DNA of 64,000 nucleotides, taken from Aequorivita sp. UBA3180. GTDB lineage: Bacteria; Bacteroidota; Bacteroidia; Flavobacteriales; Flavobacteriaceae. Below, piece after piece: positions 60,133 through 64,000 of the stretch. Numbering within the stretch: position 1 is the stretch's first letter; each line of letters opens with the position of its first letter. Under the pieces are notes generated by a model. The model had not been told where the DNA came from, did no database searches, and saw only the letters and a list, made by a program, of their open reading frames with translations. Where the stretch lies: assembly GCA_002364215.1 (NCBI GenBank), contig DEXQ01000007.1:201260-265259 (forward strand). Reading direction: 5' to 3'. The position numbers and the translations under genes were made by a program.

Positions 60133-62748
60133 ATGGCGAAGAAGGAAACCCCGTTGATTAAGCAGTACAACACGATTAAAGCCAAGTATCCTGATGCTTT
60201 GTTGCTTTTTCGCGTGGGCGATTTTTACGAAACTTTTGGGGAAGATGCTATCCGCGCTGCGGGAATTTTGAACATCACACTAACGGCCAGAAATAACGGG
60301 GGCGATAATGTGGAGCTCGCTGGTTTTCCGCATCACTCCCTGAATACGTATTTGCCAAAACTGGTAATGGCAGGTTGTAGGGTTGCTATTTGCGACCAAC
60401 TGGAAGATCCAAAAATGACCAAAACCATCGTAAAGCGTGGCGTTACTGAATTGGTCACGCCGGGCGTTGCTTTTAACGATGATATTTTAAAATCGAAATC
60501 GAACAACTTTTTGGCGGCGGTTCATTTTGGTTCAAAGGCTTTGGGCGTTTCGTTTTTGGATGTTTCCACGGGTGAGTTTTTGGTTTCGGAAGGTTCTGCG
60601 GAATATGTGGATAAATTACTGCAGAATTTCAATCCGTCGGAAGTGCTTTTTTCAAAACAGAAGCGAAAGCTTTTTTCTGAAACTTTTGGCAATAATTACC
60701 ACGTTTTTCATTTGGAAGATTGGATTTTTCAAACTGATTATGCTTTTGAAACGCTCACAAAACATTTCGACACAAAAAATCTGAAGGGTTTCGGTGTAGA
60801 TCATTTGGAAGAAGGTATTATCGCGGCTGGTGCCGCGCTTCATTATTTGAGTGAAACTCGTCACACAAAGCTGCAGCATATTTCCCGCTTGTCGCGCATT
60901 GCCGAAGATGAATACGTTTGGATGGACCGTTTTACCATTCGCAATTTGGAATTGTACCATTCCAATCAGCAAAATGCGGTGACGCTTTTGGATGTGATAG
61001 ACAAAACCATTTCACCAATGGGCGGGCGGCTTTTAAAACGGTGGATGGCGCTTCCGCTTAAAAATGCAGAAAAAATAAATCGTCGTCACGAAGTTGTGAG
61101 TTTTCTTTTAGACAATCCTATCACTTTAGAAAAAACCCAACAATACACAAAACGCATCGGCGATTTGGAGCGACTCATTTCAAAAGTTGCAACCGGAAAA
61201 GTGAACCCGCGCGAAGTGGTTCAGCTTAAAAATTCTTTGGAGGCCGTTGTTCCCATAAAAGCACTCGCTTTAAATTCAAGAAACGAATCGCTTAAAATTA
61301 TTGGCGAACAATTACACGATTGCGAATTGCTTCGGAACAAAATAAAAGAAACACTTTTTGAGGAAGCGCCCGTAAATATTTTAAAAGGAAATTCCATCGC
61401 TGAAGGTTTTTCGGAAACACTTGACGAGCTCCGGAATATTTCAGCCAACGGAAAGGAATATTTGGACGAAATGCTGGAACGCGAGACCAAACGGACAGGA
61501 ATTTCTTCACTTAAAATAGCTTCGAACAACGTTTTTGGATATTATATTGAAGTCCGAAACACACATAAAGACAAGGTTCCGCCGGAATGGATCCGCAAGC
61601 AGACACTCGTAAGCGCCGAGAGATATATTACGGAAGAATTAAAGGAATACGAAACAAAAATTCTTGGCGCCGAGGAAAAAATTCTCGCTTTGGAACAAGA
61701 GATTTTCGCGAAACTGGTGGAGTGGATGCTTCAGTTTATTGGTTCTGTGCAGCAAAATGCGGCCTTGATTGCGCAGGTGGATTGCCTTTGTTCCTTCGCA
61801 ACACAGGCGAAAGAAGCGAATTACACGCGTCCACTTTTAGACGAAACTTTTGATTTAGATATTAAAGAAGGCCGCCATCCAGTAATTGAAAAACAACTTC
61901 CGCCCGATGCACCCTATATTGCAAACGATGTTTTTCTCGATCGTGAAAATCAGCAAATTATTATGATTACCGGGCCCAACATGAGTGGTAAATCTGCCAT
62001 TCTTCGGCAAACGGCTTTAATTGTACTTTTGGCGCAGATGGGCAGTTTTGTTCCTGCTTCAGCCGTAAGAATGGGTTGTGTTGATAAAATTTTTACACGG
62101 GTAGGAGCTAGCGATAATATTTCGATGGGTGAATCTACTTTTATGGTTGAAATGAATGAAACGGCAAGTATTCTGAACAATCTTTCGGAACGGAGTTTGA
62201 TTCTTTTAGATGAAATAGGCCGTGGAACCAGTACTTACGACGGAATTTCAATCGCTTGGGCCATCAGTGAATATCTGCACGAGCACCCTACCCGTGGCAA
62301 AACGCTTTTTGCCACCCATTATCACGAACTGAATGAAATGACGGAAACATTTCCGCGAATAAAAAACTACAATGTTTCGGTAAAGGAATTGAAGAATACC
62401 GTACTTTTTCTTCGGAAACTGGTTCCCGGCGGAAGCCACCACAGCTTCGGAATACACGTTGCAAAAATGGCCGGAATGCCGCAAGCAGTGCTTCAAAGAG
62501 CAAATAAAATATTGAAAAGGCTTGAAAAGAGCCATGCTTCCGAAGAATTGACCGAAGAAATGAAAGCAGTTTCCAAAGAAGAAATGCAATTGAGCTTTTT
62601 CAAACTCGACGATCCGCTACTGGAAGAACTTCGCGAAGAGATTTTAGACATTGATATTGATACACTTACGCCAGTAGAGGCTTTGATGAAACTCAACGAA
62701 ATTCGGCGCATGTTGCAACGGAATGCAGCAGTTAAATTGAAAAAATAA
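60133..62748 (+). CDS. mutS: DNA mismatch repair protein MutS
   Basis: 871 residues, the usual MutS1 length. Domain I carries the mismatch-reading F-x-E (FRVGDFYETFGEDA, ~30-42). Connector, core and lever follow (~130-560, with GGRLLKRWMALPL and SNNVFGYYIEVRNTHK). The ATPase has Walker A GPNMSGKSA (~617), the signature GASDNISMGESTFMVEM, Walker B LILLDEIGRGTSTYDG and ATHYHEL. The HTH and C-terminal tail complete it. It starts methyl-independent repair with MutL, which is not in the window. It is followed by tRNA genes and is unrelated in role to the membrane MutS-like protein at 34524. Confidence 0.97.
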   Translation: MAKKETPLIKQYNTIKAKYPDALLLFRVGDFYETFGEDAIRAAGILNITLTARNNGGDNVELAGFPHHSLNTYLPKLVMAGCRVAICDQLEDPKMTKTIVKRGVTELVTPGVAFNDDILKSKSNNFLAAVHFGSKALGVSFLDVSTGEFLVSEGSAEYVDKLLQNFNPSEVLFSKQKRKLFSETFGNNYHVFHLEDWIFQTDYAFETLTKHFDTKNLKGFGVDHLEEGIIAAGAALHYLSETRHTKLQHISRLSRIAEDEYVWMDRFTIRNLELYHSNQQNAVTLLDVIDKTISPMGGRLLKRWMALPLKNAEKINRRHEVVSFLLDNPITLEKTQQYTKRIGDLERLISKVATGKVNPREVVQLKNSLEAVVPIKALALNSRNESLKIIGEQLHDCELLRNKIKETLFEEAPVNILKGNSIAEGFSETLDELRNISANGKEYLDEMLERETKRTGISSLKIASNNVFGYYIEVRNTHKDKVPPEWIRKQTLVSAERYITEELKEYETKILGAEEKILALEQEIFAKLVEWMLQFIGSVQQNAALIAQVDCLCSFATQAKEANYTRPLLDETFDLDIKEGRHPVIEKQLPPDAPYIANDVFLDRENQQIIMITGPNMSGKSAILRQTALIVLLAQMGSFVPASAVRMGCVDKIFTRVGASDNISMGESTFMVEMNETASILNNLSERSLILLDEIGRGTSTYDGISIAWAISEYLHEHPTRGKTLFATHYHELNEMTETFPRIKNYNVSVKELKNTVLFLRKLVPGGSHHSFGIHVAKMAGMPQAVLQRANKILKRLEKSHASEELTEEMKAVSKEEMQLSFFKLDDPLLEELREEILDIDIDTLTPVEALMKLNEIRRMLQRNAAVKLKK

Positions 62749-62776
62749 AATTCAGTAATAATTTATCAAAAAAGAC

Positions 62777-62806
62777 TTTGCTTTTGAAGTAAAATTTTTA
62801 AATTTG
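62777..62806 (+). promoter_or_regulatory. Bacteroidota-type promoter for the tRNA genes
   Basis: TTTG (62777-62780) and TAAATTTG (62799-62806) are separated by 18 bp, matching TTTG-N19-TAnnTTTG closely. It lies about 40 bp before the tRNA-Gly 5' end. Confidence 0.75.
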
Positions 62807-62846
62807 CTCCCGCTTTGAATGTGAAGCACCGTTCATTAAATATTCT

Positions 62847-62919
62847 GCGAAAATAGCTCAGTTGGTAGAGCGCCACCTTGCCAAGGTGGAGGTCGCGGGT
62901 TCGAATCCCGTTTTTCGCT
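62847..62919 (+). tRNA. tRNA-Gly (GCC)
   Basis: 73 bases. Acceptor GCGAAAA/TTTTCGC, D-arm with GCTC/GAGC and AGTTGGTA loop. The anticodon stem CCACC/GGTGG carries loop TTGCCAA (anticodon GCC), and the T-arm has TTCGAAT. CCA is not encoded. Confidence 0.97.
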
Positions 62920-62927
62920 CAACCTTG

Positions 62928-62953
62928 AATGCCGATGCAATTCGGCATTTTTT
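62928..62953 (+). terminator. Terminator after tRNA-Gly
   Basis: AATGCCGA (62928-62935) pairs with TCGGCATT (62942-62949), then a T-run. It separates the two tRNA genes, so tRNA-Leu may have its own promoter. Confidence 0.75.
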
Positions 62954-62980
62954 GTTAAGTCCGAGTTGTATAAAACAACT

Positions 62981-63064
62981 GCTCGAGTGGTGGAATTGGT
63001 AGACACGCCGGACTTAAAATCCTGTGACCATCTGGTCGTGCGGGTTCAAGTCCCGCCTCGAGTA
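62981..63064 (+). tRNA. tRNA-Leu (UAA)
   Basis: 84 bases with a long variable arm (TGACCATCTGGTCGT). Acceptor GCTCGAG/CTCGAGT, anticodon loop CTTAAAA (anticodon TAA), T-loop TTCAAGT, discriminator A. CCA is not encoded. Confidence 0.96.
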
Positions 63065-63066
63065 CT

Positions 63067-63100
63067 TAAAAGCTTCTTCGTTACTGAAGGAGCTTTTTTT
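63067..63100 (+). terminator. Terminator after tRNA-Leu
   Basis: AAAAGCT...AGCTTTT with an inner CTTC/GAAG arm, followed by a T-run. Confidence 0.8.
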
Positions 63101-63515
63101 GTGGGGTGAATTTTTTGTAGATATAACTTACTAGCATATTGCCCAACGGGAAGTAAATGGCAAAAAATAATGTCATGGCCAAGGTTACATTATATGGGGT
63201 GAACAATTGCGACAGCAGGTTGTTGGGATATACATAGGAGGTTTGAAATGTATAGCCGCAAAGTTCTAATAAACCTATTGCTAAAAGGCCATAACAATAC
63301 TGGTTGAAAAACGAATACTCTTTTATCAGTATTGACACAGGCACCATATACATAGCATAACAAGTAATTATTTGCCACCAATTCTCAAATCGAACAATTT
63401 CAAAATAAATTCCTATACTATTCATTACAATGCCTGTCATTAAATAGAGTGTGCTGTAAATGCACAATTCCATAAAGGAAACTTTTCTGAATTTTTCTAT
63501 TATGGTTTCTAGCAT
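63081..63515 (-). CDS. Hypothetical inner-membrane protein
   Basis: 144 residues from the ATG at 63515; a longer reading would run into the palindromic terminator at 63544. Four hydrophobic segments are visible (SFMELCIYSTLYLMTGIVM, WWQIITCYAMYMVPVSILI, YCYGLLAIGLLELCGYTF, VTLAMTLFFAIYFPLGNML) and a basic C-terminus ending KKFTPQKKLLQ. No recognised family. Its 3' end overlaps the tRNA-Leu terminator region on the other strand. Confidence 0.7.
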   Translation of the reverse strand: MLETIIEKFRKVSFMELCIYSTLYLMTGIVMNSIGIYFEIVRFENWWQIITCYAMYMVPVSILIKEYSFFNQYCYGLLAIGLLELCGYTFQTSYVYPNNLLSQLFTPYNVTLAMTLFFAIYFPLGNMLVSYIYKKFTPQKKLLQ

Positions 63516-63543
63516 ATCTGATGTAATTGTGAATGCAAAATAA

Positions 63544-63573
63544 AAAAGCCCTTTCAAATTTGAAAGGGCTTTT
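63544..63573. terminator. Perfect 30-bp palindromic terminator
   Basis: AAAAGCCCTTTCAAA meets its exact complement with no spacer; on the minus strand it runs into TTTTTTA. It ends transcription of the acidic lipoprotein gene at 63595 and can also act from the other side. Confidence 0.9.
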
Positions 63574-63594
63574 CATTTTTTTAGCAAAAAATGC

Positions 63595-63837
63595 TTATTG
63601 ACCGTCAGTAGCGTCTTTTACAGCTTCTTCAGTTTCATCAGCAGCATTCTCGATAGCGTCACCAGTTTCCTCAGCAGCTTCTTCTACAGCGTCACCAGCT
63701 TCTTCAATAGACTCCTCAGCGTTGTCCATCATAGTTTCAGCAGTCTCTTCTGCGTTTTCCTCAGTTTTAGTATCTCTGCAAGAGTAAACTGAAGCAACCA
63801 ATGCAAGAGCGGCAAGTGATAAAAATAATTTTTTCAT
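63595..63837 (-). CDS. Small acidic helical lipoprotein
   Basis: 80 residues. A lipoprotein signal (LVASVYSC) is followed by about 60 residues made of Glu, Ala, Asp and Thr in an 11-residue-like rhythm (EEAGDAVEEAAEETGDAIENAADETEEAVKDA). This resembles apolipoprotein- or LEA-like amphipathic helices. It is probably an abundant periplasmic or outer-membrane-associated lipoprotein; function unknown. TACTTTTG (minus strand, 63875-63868) upstream is an exact -7 promoter match, with TTTG 15 bp above it. It is a monocistronic gene with a strong terminator. Confidence 0.82.
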   Translation of the reverse strand: MKKLFLSLAALALVASVYSCRDTKTEENAEETAETMMDNAEESIEEAGDAVEEAAEETGDAIENAADETEEAVKDATDGQ

Positions 63838-63867
63838 TGTTGAAATAGATTAGTGATTAATAGTGTG

Positions 63868-63894
63868 CAAAAGTAATTAAAAAATTAATTCAAA
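63868..63894 (-). promoter_or_regulatory. Likely promoter of the acidic lipoprotein gene
   Basis: On the minus strand TTTG (63894-63891) and TACTTTTG (63875-63868) lie 31 bp before the start codon. The -7 element is exact, but the 15-bp spacer is shorter than usual, so the -33 assignment is unsure. Confidence 0.45.
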
Positions 63895-64000
63895 ACTTTT
63901 TTTCGGGTAAATATTTCCAATACCTTTTCGGAATATGTTTTATATGCAAACGCATATTCTTTCGGGAAGGTATATTACTGTTTTTAAAGTAAATGCCCCA

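Overview
The window looks like a chromosomal segment of a marine-type Flavobacteriaceae (Bacteroidota). The support is type A and type B C-terminal sorting domains of the type IX secretion system (T9SS), a GldJ-like gliding lipoprotein, DUF4230, DUF4260 and DUF4407 proteins, a mevalonate pathway, UbiA-type lipid prenyltransferase, and promoters of the TAnnTTTG type. The genus cannot be fixed from the sequence. I see no insertion sequence, integrase, CRISPR array or rRNA.

Left part (1-16.9 kb): a cut-off TonB-dependent receptor diverges from a MocR-type regulator that has lost its PLP lysine. Next come three copies of one module: a membrane-tethered TPR/HTH regulator followed about 107-118 bp later by a large secreted Asp-box (BNR) beta-propeller protein with a T9SS type A tail. 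One copy (2628-6606) is on the minus strand. The other two (6939-12490 and 12773-16821) are on the plus strand, and the middle one carries an extra FG-GAP propeller gene. Directly after each regulator stop lie TGTC-type repeats spaced 21-22 bp, a candidate operator shared by all three modules.

17-22.3 kb is an accessory stretch. It holds a compact four-gene cassette of unknown function (17335-18942: a conserved Bacteroidota protein, a DUF5675 protein and two small membrane proteins) and an orphan gene flanked by two copies of a structured ~80-bp element. It also holds a GldJ-like lipoprotein and a putative Tat lipoprotein with twelve Gly-Tyr-Tyr-Asp-Asp-type repeats.

22.3-40 kb is mostly core and conserved genes: a GT4-GT9 fusion, a nitroreductase, a BlaI/M56-TonB_C pair with two candidate operator dyads, and a TonB_C-like lipoprotein. 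These are followed by a GT2/flippase-like pair, ruvC, hemW and a run of small conserved genes, then a membrane-anchored MutS-like ATPase, a YdjM-type membrane protein and an AI-2E-type transporter.

40-54 kb carries a three-domain kinase-M23-aminotransferase protein, DUF4407, T9SS cargo, a relic T9SS tail, diphosphomevalonate decarboxylase and a membrane-anchored TPR-CHAT protein. 54-64 kb carries mevalonate kinase, an MBOAT/SGNH acyl-transfer pair, a UbiA prenyltransferase, a SpoU methyltransferase, mutS, tRNA-Gly(GCC), tRNA-Leu(UAA) and two small envelope genes. The isoprenoid genes (mevalonate decarboxylase, mevalonate kinase, UbiA) sit within 10 kb, interleaved with envelope genes.
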